Shown: positions 7,901 through 15,800, counted from the first letter of the stretch. The stretch is 17,453 nucleotides of DNA from JBIQLO01 sp044464175 (GCA_044464175.1 JBIQLO010000073.1:1-17453); one strand, 5' to 3'. Notes: a model not told the origin generated them from the sequence alone. Numbers and translations: made by a program.

Positions 7901-8381
7901 GCTGTGGGTGAACGGGAACAGCAGTTGGGGGCGGATCATCTTTGAATTCAAGGATGCCTCCGGGCAGCGATGGATTTCCATCGGCGCCCAGCAGTCCGGA
8001 CAGCCGTCCCCCTGGCTGGAGGACTGGATGCCCAAGGACATGATCTCGGCCGTCCAGACGATGGGCACCAACGACTGGAACACCAATGACATCTTTGGCC
8101 TGAGCCGGATCAACTTTGACGGATGGCGGTATCTCTCGTTCCCGCTGCCGGGGCAATATGCCGGCGAAGGTTTTTCCTGGCCGGCCAACAGCCAGTGGAA
8201 GTGGGACAAGGACGGCATCGTGCATTATCCGCTGACCTTCACCCGTCTGGTGGTGGAGCTGCCGGAGAAGACGCTGCAGATGAAGACGTATGCCCCGGTG
8301 CCACGGCCGGAGATCTATCTGAGCGATTTGACGGCGGTGGAAGGACCGATGCCGGGCGTGAAGACGACGGTTGAACCCTAA
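4950..8381 (+). CDS. Large secreted protein with glycoside-hydrolase-like barrel and beta-sandwich domains
   Basis: A 1143-aa exported protein. Residues 1 to about 22 are a signal peptide (basic start, hydrophobic core, cut near ALGA). Residues about 25-200 and 210-390 look like beta-rich modules. Residues 400-490 resemble an Ig-like domain (FKATLKNISDKQQTFTLSV). Residues about 498-780 look like a TIM barrel: GTWDFGGGHF at 501-510, ILIFHED at 581-587 and CCEIGYPSS at 711-719. By analogy with clan GH-A enzymes, Glu586 could be the acid/base and Glu713 the nucleophile; this is inference. A beta domain follows the barrel, and residues about 900-1135 resemble a carbohydrate-binding module rich in Trp. 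I cannot assign a GH family. The ATG at 4950 has AGGAG 7 nt upstream. It opens a three-gene operon and probably acts on an extracellular or periplasmic polysaccharide. Confidence 0.8.
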   Translation: MRLSCLSAVLMAALAGGPALGAPAAQQQQLTFSADQQSIQFQLLLPTDGRSPAQIHVLGPDGAERLTVSIVPDKKGDVLSIRPTLPGVEKADQPQQLPYVFWPSTEKVQALMKADGVAPRAWHGQWLHGRVDLRPTSVDVWLQDLLVYRLDRAGQGLAKVTVDLPKGAQFKSQNSQLTAPALQLPLDLNWVGNLGAAAMATPAPVPAPKAALTEVDGIAFTTSGEDKVLDLRQAGWPDAKRDPASFYEAYDEGPYFLADPRQPLLRVPRMDYVAAHVLASASDDPKLTNVLTLRTGPTQHGRPIGDQVTLYDHRIEVPRSGKFTHVVVPMSRSQVQNIVGVTMDIQPTRDILLARHKPDPNRYRWRPLGLPSGVKIKAITLELSPLQMTIHGTEVGNAFVQPQKPTFKATLKNISDKQQTFTLSVQGTSLDGQKIDAEQRGTVEAGKTADATVELSPSKRGYYDLEVELKDGNGRLLISRKSSFALLPPDTRKHRETSPFGTWDFGGGHFTCSDPDVLGPLYVKLGFRYGMFNFSPEALKKWGIQRGNEFAIHVRKGYTAQKVVDQYEKRIEKSPDTLKSILIFHEDSISGRHETRVPDLFHDRPPYKMDKTEEARFKEMWDVATEVVKTLKKRDSSLEFVFGNGPLTVKEEFYRHHFPAELFHAGGNETGNFGRPPESQPPDTVAYNASLWMDSQLLKAYGYEDKPVEQCCEIGYPSSNPGNLSETTQADYFIRMALHSLGWNIPRIRLGGISDAGNSYSYSNWGMVGFCHAWPALNVKPAFVSMATLTLVLDGAKFEKMVPLGSPSLYAMQFKRPDGKFVTAFWTIRGQRPVTLKFGQPTAATWMDDQANETNLEAKTEQTVTLSASPCYLISGSPVQAASAGQPRYTAKPEGKATVLAKLDNLSDWTVQTGHDSELEYYNFMTPRRKGDFQFKPVADFEGRKAVLQVTPQPIKQGKATMPMYAVLKHNSGIAIPGHPTDIGLWVNGNSSWGRIIFEFKDASGQRWISIGAQQSGQPSPWLEDWMPKDMISAVQTMGTNDWNTNDIFGLSRINFDGWRYLSFPLPGQYAGEGFSWPANSQWKWDKDGIVHYPLTFTRLVVELPEKTLQMKTYAPVPRPEIYLSDLTAVEGPMPGVKTTVEP

Positions 8382-8408
8382 AGCACCCTTTGGAACGGAG
8401 AAAGCCGC

Positions 8409-10346
8409 ATGAGCGGGTTATCGTTGTGGTCCTATTACGTTCAGGAAGGGCAGCGGCAGATGGAGGCGGCGGGCGTCGATTCAGCCGCCGCCTGGGAAGC
8501 CCGGCGTCCGCAACTGCACCGCCAATACATGGCTTCAATGGGGCTGGATCCCCTGCCGCCGCGATGCGAACTGGCGGTGCGCGAGCATGAGACCTTCTCG
8601 GGCCAGGGATACCGTGCCACGCGGCTAGCGTGGCAAATCCTTCCGGACTGCTGGGCAACGGGACACTATTACGTTCCGGAAGGGCCGACGAAGGAGAAGC
8701 GGCCGGCCATTTTGTACGTCTGCGGACACCACGCCATCGGCGTACAAGGGTATCAGTACCACGCCGCCGCCTGGGCCCGACGGGGATATGCCTGCCTGAT
8801 TCTTGACACCGTTGAGCAGCATGACAATCCGGGAGACCATCACGGGCTGTATTTCGGGCAGCGTTCCGACTGGATCAGCATGGGCTACACGGCCGCCGGC
8901 GGCGAGTTGTGGAACTCCATCCGGGCGCTGGACGTGCTGGCCGGGCGGGAGGAAGTGGATCCGAAGCGGCTGGGGGTGACCGGGGCCTCCGGGGGCGGGG
9001 CGGCGAGCTTTTTTCTGGCCGTTGCCGATCGGCGCGTCGCGGCGGCGGCGACGGTGATGGGGGTTTCCTCCTTTGCCTGGGCGCTGCGGGACCGGTTTTT
9101 GCGCGGGCACTGCGACTGCATGTATCCGCACAATCCGTATGGGCGTGACATCGCCGAATTCGCCGCGCTGGTGGCGCCGCGGCCGCTGCTGTTTGTCTTT
9201 GCCCGGCATGATCCGCTTTACTGCCCGGAGGAATTTCGCGCTTTGGCGAAGCGCACGGGCCGGGTGTATGAGCTATTGGGCAAGGAGGATTCCTGCCGTC
9301 TGGTGGAGCATGATGGGGCCCATGAATATCTGCCGCAAACGATTGAGGCGGTGCAAAGCTGGTTTGACCGACATTTCCAGGTGCGCAACCAGCCGATTCT
9401 GAATCAGGCCGGGCCGGAGAACAATGAATTGGATGAGGCGGCGGCGACGATCTTTAACGGCGCGCCGCCGCAACCGGATCGCCTGAACCTGCTGCCGGAA
9501 CTTCTTTCACCCGCGGGGAGTGTGACGCTGCCCCGTTCGGCCGAGCAATGGGAGACGATCCGCCGGGAGACGCTGGCGGGGCTGAGGCGGGATGTGCTGA
9601 TGCGGGCACAGGTCGAGCCCGCGAAAGGCGAGTGGCATTTCGAGGAGATGGGTCAGTGGCTGCTGGGCAAGGGGGCATTTCGGCGGATGTATCGCGCCCA
9701 TTCGGATGGGATGGAGGTGATGGCCACGCTGACGGCGATGCGGCCGGACTACCGGCGGGTGCTGCTGTCGGTGGCGGGTCCGGACGATGAGATGCGCAGC
9801 ATGACCGACCGGCTGGCCGGCTATCTGGGGGATCAGACCGCGCTGCTGGCGGTGGAGCCGCGCGGGACGGGCTTCAGTTCCGTCCATGAAGCACACGCCC
9901 GGCATTACCTACGCGCCGGCGCGCTGGTGGGGCTGACGCCGGTGATGCTGATGATTCAGGACCTGTGGCGGCTGATGCCGCACGTGCATGGCTTGGAGGC
10001 AATGCGGGACAAGCCGCTGTTTCTGCACGGCCGGGGCGAGGCGGGCGTGGCGGCGCTGTATCACGCGATTTCTGATCCGAAGGTGGCGGGGGTGATTCTG
10101 GAGCGCCCGCCGGTGTCGCATCGGGACGGCGGATACATCCTGAATGTGCTGCGGTATCTGGACATGCCGCAGGCGGCGGGATTGATGGCCCCCCGCCCGG
10201 TGGGAATCGTGATTGAGCCCATTTCCAACATGCGTCGCTGGCAATGGACGCATCGGCTCTTTGCGCGGCTGAACCGAAACGCCGCGCTGGCGATGGAACC
10301 CTCGTTATCGAATGTGGCGGCCAAGGTTTTCGCGGCGGTGGATTGA
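8409..10346 (+). CDS. Two-domain alpha/beta hydrolase, acetyl xylan esterase-like
   Basis: A 645-aa protein without a signal peptide, so probably cytoplasmic. The first half (about 80-325) is an alpha/beta hydrolase related to acetyl xylan esterases and dienelactone hydrolases: nucleophile elbow TGASGGG with Ser194, acid Asp268 in ARHDPLYCPEE and His305 in HDGAHEY. The second half (about 410-645) repeats the fold (VEPRGTGFSS at 482-491, LFLHGRGEAGVAALYHA at 537-553), but the elbow has Glu544 where Ser is expected, so it is probably not catalytic and may shape the active site or the dimer. This bimodular layout is frequent in Planctomycetota. The ATG at 8409 follows GGAG by 8 nt and lies 27 nt after the preceding stop, so it is cotranscribed. 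It would remove acetyl or other ester groups from imported sugars; the exact substrate is unknown. Confidence 0.82.
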   Translation: MSGLSLWSYYVQEGQRQMEAAGVDSAAAWEARRPQLHRQYMASMGLDPLPPRCELAVREHETFSGQGYRATRLAWQILPDCWATGHYYVPEGPTKEKRPAILYVCGHHAIGVQGYQYHAAAWARRGYACLILDTVEQHDNPGDHHGLYFGQRSDWISMGYTAAGGELWNSIRALDVLAGREEVDPKRLGVTGASGGGAASFFLAVADRRVAAAATVMGVSSFAWALRDRFLRGHCDCMYPHNPYGRDIAEFAALVAPRPLLFVFARHDPLYCPEEFRALAKRTGRVYELLGKEDSCRLVEHDGAHEYLPQTIEAVQSWFDRHFQVRNQPILNQAGPENNELDEAAATIFNGAPPQPDRLNLLPELLSPAGSVTLPRSAEQWETIRRETLAGLRRDVLMRAQVEPAKGEWHFEEMGQWLLGKGAFRRMYRAHSDGMEVMATLTAMRPDYRRVLLSVAGPDDEMRSMTDRLAGYLGDQTALLAVEPRGTGFSSVHEAHARHYLRAGALVGLTPVMLMIQDLWRLMPHVHGLEAMRDKPLFLHGRGEAGVAALYHAISDPKVAGVILERPPVSHRDGGYILNVLRYLDMPQAAGLMAPRPVGIVIEPISNMRRWQWTHRLFARLNRNAALAMEPSLSNVAAKVFAAVD

Positions 10347-10393
10347 TCGTGACCTTTATGAGCCGGGGCCCACCCGGCGGGAAAGGACCGGCA

Positions 10394-13300
10394 ATGTTCA
10401 AGTTGAATCGGCTTCTGGCGATGATGGTGATCCTTGGGGCGGCGTCGGCCTATGCACGTCCGCCCGAACCGTGGCCCGGGCCCAAGGGAGATTATGTCTT
10501 CCTGGAAGCCGAATCCTTCCAGTTGCAGGGGAAGGGGTGGGCGGTGGAAAACTCGCCCCGCGGCTCGCGCCGGGACAAGCAGTCGGGATTGAAATTTCTC
10601 TCCGGCAGCGGAGCGGGCGAGGGGAAGGCGGTCAAAAACCTGAACATTCCCGGCGACGGGCAGTACACCCTCTGGGTGCATTACGCGCAGCAGCGCGGCG
10701 CGGGGGCCGCGGCGCGGGCGCCGTTTGAGATGATCGTCACCCAGAATGGGAAGGCGGTGTTGACGCAGAAGTTTGACGAGGCTTACACGCCGGACAAGAA
10801 ACGCTCGCGCGACCCCAGCGACTACACATGGGAATCGACCACCGGCGCGCTGAAGCGCGGGCCGGCGACGATCACTTTCGCCAAGCTGGGGGCCAAGCCC
10901 GCCAAGCGGGTTTCGGCCCACACGCGCCAGATTGATTGCGTGCTGCTGACGACGGATGCGAAATACAAGCCGGATTACCGGGATTTTGCGCCGCAGACGT
11001 ACATGCGCATCCGCCTGAATCAGTCGGAGCCGGCGAAGGTTTATTTCTATGGATTCCTGAACCACATGCGCGCCCCCTGGTATCAGAACATCGCCATGGG
11101 AAAGAAGGGATGGGAAAAGCGGGTGAACGTGCCGGGAGAGGAGTACCTGTCGGCGGGGGAATCAACCGGCTGGATGAACATCTCGCGGCTGCTCTACAGC
11201 GACAGCGACACGAACCTGTCGCTTCAGGCCACGGTGAAATACCACAACCCGGACGCCTCCAGCAGCGATTACACGGTGGAACTGGCGCCGGCGCCGGATG
11301 ACAAGCAGATCGTGGCCACGCTGGAGCGCAAAGGGCCGGGGTCTGGAATGAAGGTGCGGATTCCGCCGGACTTGACCAACGGGCGCAAGCCAACCTCCGA
11401 TCTTGAATATGCCCAGGCGAATCTGGCGCTGGCCAAGAAGCTGACGGTCCCCGCATTCGGACAGGCCGCCAGGCAATTCCCGATCATGGTGGGGATGGGC
11501 AGCAATGACAACAACACCACCCCCGGCACCCAGGCGGCCGAGTTGGAAGTGCTGAACATCTTCGGCGTCAACGGGCTATGGAACGCGGTGGATGAAAAGA
11601 GCGTGCAGGCGGGGATGGTGTGGGGGCGGACTGGAGCGGCCGTGATGCAGGCGCGTGGCCCGGGCGGCTACAACGATCCGAACATGGAGAAGATGGAGAA
11701 GTCGGTGGCGGAGGATGGAAAGGCCCTCCAGGCCAATCCGCTGCACGAGCATTATATCGTGACTTCGCTGACCGACGAGGCCACGGCCGAGTCGTTGGAG
11801 AAGATGAAGGGCAACCCCGTCCACGAGCAGGCCTTTGTCGCCTGGCTCAAGGACCGGAAGCTGGAGCCCAAAGACCTGGGCGTGGGCGGCTGGGGCCAGG
11901 TCAAGCTCACCGACGACCGCGACACGCCCCATCCGGCCCTCTACTACCACAGCCAGCAATTCCGCGCCTGGAGCGTGGCCCACTTCTTCCACCTGGCCAC
12001 CACCCTCGTGCGCAAGTACTACCCGCCCCAGGCCCTGTCCACCCAGAACTTCAGCGACGGGGCGGTCTATGTCGCCAACTTCTACGCCCAGGGCAACGAC
12101 TACTTCACCTGGTTCCGCAACCAGGCACTGGACCTGGCCTGGAGCGAGGACTGGACCAACGGCGGCTCCACGCCCCAGATCTGCGGCTGGAACGTGGCCC
12201 TGCTCCGCGCCGCCACGCGGGAGCACAAGCAGCCCATCGGCATGTACGACATCACCAGCTACGGCCGAACCCCGCTGGACATGAAGCTCAAGGCCTACTC
12301 CGACATCGCCCAGGGGGCCAAGATCCTCTCCATCTTCTCCTACAGCCCCCTGTACCAGGGGCATGAGCCGGGCTGGTACATGAAAGGGCCCACCTACGCC
12401 GCCCTGATGGAATTGAGCCGGGAGATCGGCCCGGCCGAAAACATCCTGCTGGAGGCGATGCCCCGCCCCGCTTCCACCGCCATTATTTACTCCCGGGCCT
12501 ATGACATCTGGAACGTGGGATTGGACAATGCCCAGGGCCATGAGCGCATGCACACCTACCTGGCCCTGCGCCACGGGCAGGAGGCGGTGGATGTGCTGGA
12601 TGGCCAGGATGTGATCCAGGGGCAGCTCAAGGGCCGCCAGGTGGCCTATCTCTTTGGCCAGCAGCTGGACCAGCGCTGCGTTCAGCCGCTGGCGGCGTGG
12701 GTGAAGGCCGGAGGCACGCTGATGCTCTCACCGGACGCGGGCAGCCGCGATGAGCTCAACCGCCCCAGCGACGCTCTGGACAAGGCGCTGGGGATCAGCC
12801 GCATGCCCGCCAAACAGCTGCAGAAATACTGGGGCGCCAGCGGGGCCCTGGACAACCGCACCCCATCCCAGGGCAAGGTGCGTCTGGAGGGGGGCCGGAG
12901 CATCGACTACTACTTCGTGCGTCAGGACCTTGCCTCCGGCCAGGGCGACACGGTCCTGGCCAAATTCGATGACGGCAAGCCGGCCTATGTGGTGCATCCA
13001 AGCGGCCAGGGGCGTGTGGCCATGGCCGGGTTTCTGCCGGCCGTCAGCTACATCCGGGGCGCTCTGGAGCGGTTTGAGACGCACAAGGAGGATCCGGTGG
13101 CGCCCCTGCCCTTTGTGAAGCAGGCGATGGAGGCGCAGAACCAGTCGGAGGCCACGGTGAGCCGGGTCAAATACTCCGCCGCCGCCCCGGCCCCGGCCTT
13201 TGACGCGGCCCTGCGGCAGTTGATCACCTGGCCCGTCACCTCGGCCAAGGCCCCCCAGCCGGCGCAGGCCGATGCCCCGCTGGTGGAGGCGACGTTCATG

Positions 13301-13513
13301 GAGGGCAAGGCGGGATGGGTCATTCCCCTGGCCAACTACAGCGGCTCGCCGCTGAAGCGGGTGACGCTGACGCTGCGCATCGGCGACCGCCCCTTTGCCC
13401 AGGTCCGCTCCTCACGCCAGGGCCGGCTCAAGACCGAGCCGGCCGGAGCCGGCGCGATCCGAATCACCCTGCCGCTGGAATCGACCGACATGGTCTATGC
13501 CCCGTGGAAGTAG
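10394..13513 (+). CDS. Secreted GH42-like glycoside hydrolase with N-terminal carbohydrate-binding-like domain
   Basis: A 1039-aa exported protein. The signal peptide is MFKLNRLLAMMVILGAASAYA, cut before Arg-Pro-Pro. The ATG at 10394 has AAAGGA about 6 nt upstream and starts 47 nt after the esterase stop; the open frame extends to 10244, but that part overlaps the esterase and is not supported. Residues about 33-190 look like a carbohydrate-binding beta-sandwich (VFLEAESF then GDGQYTLWVHY). Residues about 360-690 resemble a GH42-type barrel: LTDEATAESLEK at 459-470 and FVAWLKDRK at 491-499 match the acid/base region, and IGMYDITSYGR with Asp619 falls where GH42 enzymes carry their nucleophile Glu. 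Residues 695-790 resemble the GH42 middle (glutamine-amidotransferase-like) domain (WVKAGGTLMLSPDAGS), followed by beta domains. It is the last gene of the operon. Codon use changes near 11820. Confidence 0.78.
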   Translation: MFKLNRLLAMMVILGAASAYARPPEPWPGPKGDYVFLEAESFQLQGKGWAVENSPRGSRRDKQSGLKFLSGSGAGEGKAVKNLNIPGDGQYTLWVHYAQQRGAGAAARAPFEMIVTQNGKAVLTQKFDEAYTPDKKRSRDPSDYTWESTTGALKRGPATITFAKLGAKPAKRVSAHTRQIDCVLLTTDAKYKPDYRDFAPQTYMRIRLNQSEPAKVYFYGFLNHMRAPWYQNIAMGKKGWEKRVNVPGEEYLSAGESTGWMNISRLLYSDSDTNLSLQATVKYHNPDASSSDYTVELAPAPDDKQIVATLERKGPGSGMKVRIPPDLTNGRKPTSDLEYAQANLALAKKLTVPAFGQAARQFPIMVGMGSNDNNTTPGTQAAELEVLNIFGVNGLWNAVDEKSVQAGMVWGRTGAAVMQARGPGGYNDPNMEKMEKSVAEDGKALQANPLHEHYIVTSLTDEATAESLEKMKGNPVHEQAFVAWLKDRKLEPKDLGVGGWGQVKLTDDRDTPHPALYYHSQQFRAWSVAHFFHLATTLVRKYYPPQALSTQNFSDGAVYVANFYAQGNDYFTWFRNQALDLAWSEDWTNGGSTPQICGWNVALLRAATREHKQPIGMYDITSYGRTPLDMKLKAYSDIAQGAKILSIFSYSPLYQGHEPGWYMKGPTYAALMELSREIGPAENILLEAMPRPASTAIIYSRAYDIWNVGLDNAQGHERMHTYLALRHGQEAVDVLDGQDVIQGQLKGRQVAYLFGQQLDQRCVQPLAAWVKAGGTLMLSPDAGSRDELNRPSDALDKALGISRMPAKQLQKYWGASGALDNRTPSQGKVRLEGGRSIDYYFVRQDLASGQGDTVLAKFDDGKPAYVVHPSGQGRVAMAGFLPAVSYIRGALERFETHKEDPVAPLPFVKQAMEAQNQSEATVSRVKYSAAAPAPAFDAALRQLITWPVTSAKAPQPAQADAPLVEATFMEGKAGWVIPLANYSGSPLKRVTLTLRIGDRPFAQVRSSRQGRLKTEPAGAGAIRITLPLESTDMVYAPWK

Positions 13514-13523
13514 GCGGGAATGA

Positions 13524-13544
13524 GAATCCGCGATTTGCGGATTC
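13524..13544. terminator. Small hairpin after the hydrolase operon
   Basis: GAATCCGC and GCGGATTC form an 8-bp perfect stem with a 5-nt loop, starting 11 nt after the stop at 13513. There is no T-tract, so it may act only together with the larger hairpin next to it. Confidence 0.4.
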
Positions 13545-13545
13545 C

Positions 13546-13615
13546 AAGGAGCCGCGCACGAAGTAAGCGGTCGGGGTGAACGGGGATCCTCCGCTTACTT
13601 CGTGCGCGGCTCCTT
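13546..13615. terminator. Perfect 25-bp inverted repeat between convergent genes, probable bidirectional terminator
   Basis: The arms 13546-13570 and 13591-13615 are perfectly complementary over 25 bases (AAGGAGCCGCGCACG at the outer end), with a 20-nt loop. The right arm ends directly at the stop codon of the convergent ABC transporter (13616). Position and symmetry suit a transcription stop for both operons. The stem is longer than usual for an intrinsic terminator and lacks a U-tract, so it might also be a mobile palindromic repeat or a captured small element. Confidence 0.6.
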
Positions 13616-15718
13616 CTACGCCTGCCCCCCCACCGCTTCCTCTTCCTCCCGGCGGGGATGCGGGGTGGGACGGACCATGGGGGAGGCCGGGGGGTTGGTC
13701 TGCATCTCAACCATCTCGCGGTAGCGGCCGGAGGCCCGCATCAACTCCTCATGTTTGCCCTGCTCGATGATGCGCCCGCCTTCGATGACCAGGATGCGGT
13801 CGGCGTGGGCGATGGTGCTGAGGCGGTGGGCGATGACGAAGCTGGTGCGCCCGGCCATGAGGTTGTAAAGACTGGCCTGGATCAGCCGCTCCGATTCGGT
13901 GTCGAGGTTGCTCGTCGCCTCGTCCAGAATCAGGATTTTGGGATCGGCCAGGATCGCACGGGCGATGGTGATGCGCTGCCGCTGGCCGCCAGAGAGTTTT
14001 ACGCCGCGCTCGCCGATCAGGGCATTATACCCCCCTTCCAGCGCCTCGATGAACTCATTGGCATGGGCCAACCGGGCGGCATGGGCGATTTCGGCCATGG
14101 TCGCGTGGCGCCGGCCGTAGGCGATGTTCTGGGCGATGGTGCCGTCGAAGAGGAAAGTGTCCTGCTCCACGATGCCCAGCAGACGGCGGTAGGAATCGAG
14201 GGTGATCTTGCGCAGGTCCACGCCATCGAGCAGAATCGCGCCCTGGGTCGGATCGTAGAACCGGGCGATGAGGTTGCAGAAGGTGGTCTTGCCCGCGCCG
14301 GAGGGGCCGACCAGCGCGACCATCTCTCCCGGCCGCACCTCCAAGTTGATCCCTTCCAGCACGGGACGTCCGCTGCCGGCGTAGGTGAATCCCACATCCC
14401 GCATGGTGATACGGCCGGCCACGGACTGGCGGTGGATCACCACTTCATCGGGCGCTGGGGGCATTTCGACCGGCTCGTTGAGCAGGTCGATGACGCGATC
14501 CAGCCCGGCCAGGTTGTTCTGCAGCGAGGTAGCGCTGTTGGCCAGGGTGGCGATGGGGCCCAGCAGGGAGGCAAGGTAGGACATGAACATCACCAGGTCC
14601 CCCACCGTCAGGGCCTGACTTTGCGCCATTTCGCCGGCCCGGACGAGCGCTCCATCGTGGAGGATGCGTATCCCGCCGTACCAGAGGAGGCAGGCGGTGG
14701 CCATGGGAATGAGGATCGACCAGGCGACATCGATCCCCCGGGCCCACCACCAGGCGAGCAATTCCTGCCGCATCATCAGGTGGTTGTGGTTGGTGAAGGC
14801 GGCCGACTCGGACCGCTGGCGCGAGAAGGAGCGGACGATGCGCATGCCCCCGAAGGACTCGGTGGCGTGGGCGTCAATCAGTTGGCGGGTCGCGCGGATG
14901 TCGCGGTAGATGGGACGGATCCGGCTGATCCAGGTTTTGTGTGTCACATAGACGATCGGCAGGAGCAGGGCCGATCCCACCAGCAGGCGCCAATCGACCC
15001 ATGCCAGCACGATGAGGCAGCCGAAGATTTGCACCACCGCCCGCCAGGGGTTGTACATCATGGAAAAGAGCAGGTCCCCCACGCCGCCGGCATCCTCGCG
15101 GAGAATGGAGGCGACGCCGCCACTTTTGAGGTCATAGACGCGGTGCAGGGGCAGGCGCACGGCGTGGTCGAAGACGCGCTTGCGCACGGAGACCGAGACG
15201 CGCTTGCCGGCCCGCGTCGCCTGCCAGCGGCTCCAGACGGTGAATACCTGGGAGACCACCGTCAGGAGGATCATGATGAGCGACACGGTCGCCAGCAGGA
15301 CATAGGGGTCGGAGGGGAGCGGGATCGGGAAATGGAGGGGCAGCGGCTTTTCCCGAAGCACGTTGTCGAAAATGATCTTGGTGCCGTAGATGGGGGCCAG
15401 ACCGATCAGCACGGCCACGGTCAAGGCGCCCATGGCGGTCAGGGTGATGGTCCGGTGCCCCTGGATCAGGCTCCAAAAGGAGCCGAACAGGCTGGCGAAG
15501 GAGCGGTGACGGTAGCGGGAGCGGTCCACGCCCAGGCGCACGCCTCCCGAATCCTCAATCTTGGGGACAATCGGGCCGGCCGCGACGGTCGGGTTCGTCT
15601 TTTGCTCCTGTCTGCGATGGCGGGCCCGGCGGCGGTAATCACGATAACGTTGGCGACTGGATCGTAACTCAAAGGCCATTAGGCAGATCATAGGCCAAGG
15701 GGAGCGGATTGACCACAC
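13616..15718 (-). CDS. ABC exporter half-transporter, fused membrane and ATPase domains (MsbA/LmrA type)
   Basis: A 700-aa inner-membrane exporter of the lipid, drug or peptide type, expected to work as a homodimer. Residues about 85-410 hold a six-helix transmembrane domain (for example about 91-110, 141-160, 230-258 and 330-350). Residues about 437-675 are the ATPase: Walker A GPSGAGKTT at 471-479, Q-loop Gln519, signature LSGGQ at 575-579, Walker B ILILDE ending in Glu600 and the H-loop His631. All key residues are present. The N-terminus carries a strongly basic stretch (about 19-40). The GTG at 15718 has GAGGG 6 nt upstream; the ATG at 15679 is the alternative and lacks a ribosome site. 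It is convergent with the hydrolase operon and divergent from the small HTH gene. The substrate is unknown, and no link to the polysaccharide locus is visible. Confidence 0.92.
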   Translation of the reverse strand: MWSIRSPWPMICLMAFELRSSRQRYRDYRRRARHRRQEQKTNPTVAAGPIVPKIEDSGGVRLGVDRSRYRHRSFASLFGSFWSLIQGHRTITLTAMGALTVAVLIGLAPIYGTKIIFDNVLREKPLPLHFPIPLPSDPYVLLATVSLIMILLTVVSQVFTVWSRWQATRAGKRVSVSVRKRVFDHAVRLPLHRVYDLKSGGVASILREDAGGVGDLLFSMMYNPWRAVVQIFGCLIVLAWVDWRLLVGSALLLPIVYVTHKTWISRIRPIYRDIRATRQLIDAHATESFGGMRIVRSFSRQRSESAAFTNHNHLMMRQELLAWWWARGIDVAWSILIPMATACLLWYGGIRILHDGALVRAGEMAQSQALTVGDLVMFMSYLASLLGPIATLANSATSLQNNLAGLDRVIDLLNEPVEMPPAPDEVVIHRQSVAGRITMRDVGFTYAGSGRPVLEGINLEVRPGEMVALVGPSGAGKTTFCNLIARFYDPTQGAILLDGVDLRKITLDSYRRLLGIVEQDTFLFDGTIAQNIAYGRRHATMAEIAHAARLAHANEFIEALEGGYNALIGERGVKLSGGQRQRITIARAILADPKILILDEATSNLDTESERLIQASLYNLMAGRTSFVIAHRLSTIAHADRILVIEGGRIIEQGKHEELMRASGRYREMVEMQTNPPASPMVRPTPHPRREEEEAVGGQA

Positions 15719-15800
15719 GTCGGGCCCTCGGTTTGTGCGCTCAAATAAGCAGGCTCATCCATCCTCAAGGCACCCATGGAGCTGGCCCGATATATCCAGT

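Noticed and set aside
5280..8225. 981-codon open frame on the minus strand inside the large secreted protein gene
   Set aside because: It is the mirror of a GC-rich gene with few stop codons on the opposite strand. The translation is rich in Arg, His, Leu and Pro, shows no motif, and the plus frame has a signal peptide, ribosome site and recognisable domains.
10244..10393. Extended N-terminus of the GH42-like protein
   Set aside because: It overlaps the end of the esterase gene and would bury the signal peptide that begins at 10394.
11576..12574. 332-codon minus-strand frame and overlapping plus-strand frame at 11620-12366 within the GH42-like gene
   Set aside because: Both exist because C-ending codons dominate this part and suppress stops in the other frames. 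Neither has a domain or ribosome site.
13658..15667. 669-codon open frame on the plus strand opposite the ABC exporter
   Set aside because: The minus frame holds all ABC transporter motifs. The plus frame is Gly, Asp and His-rich low-complexity translation without start signals.
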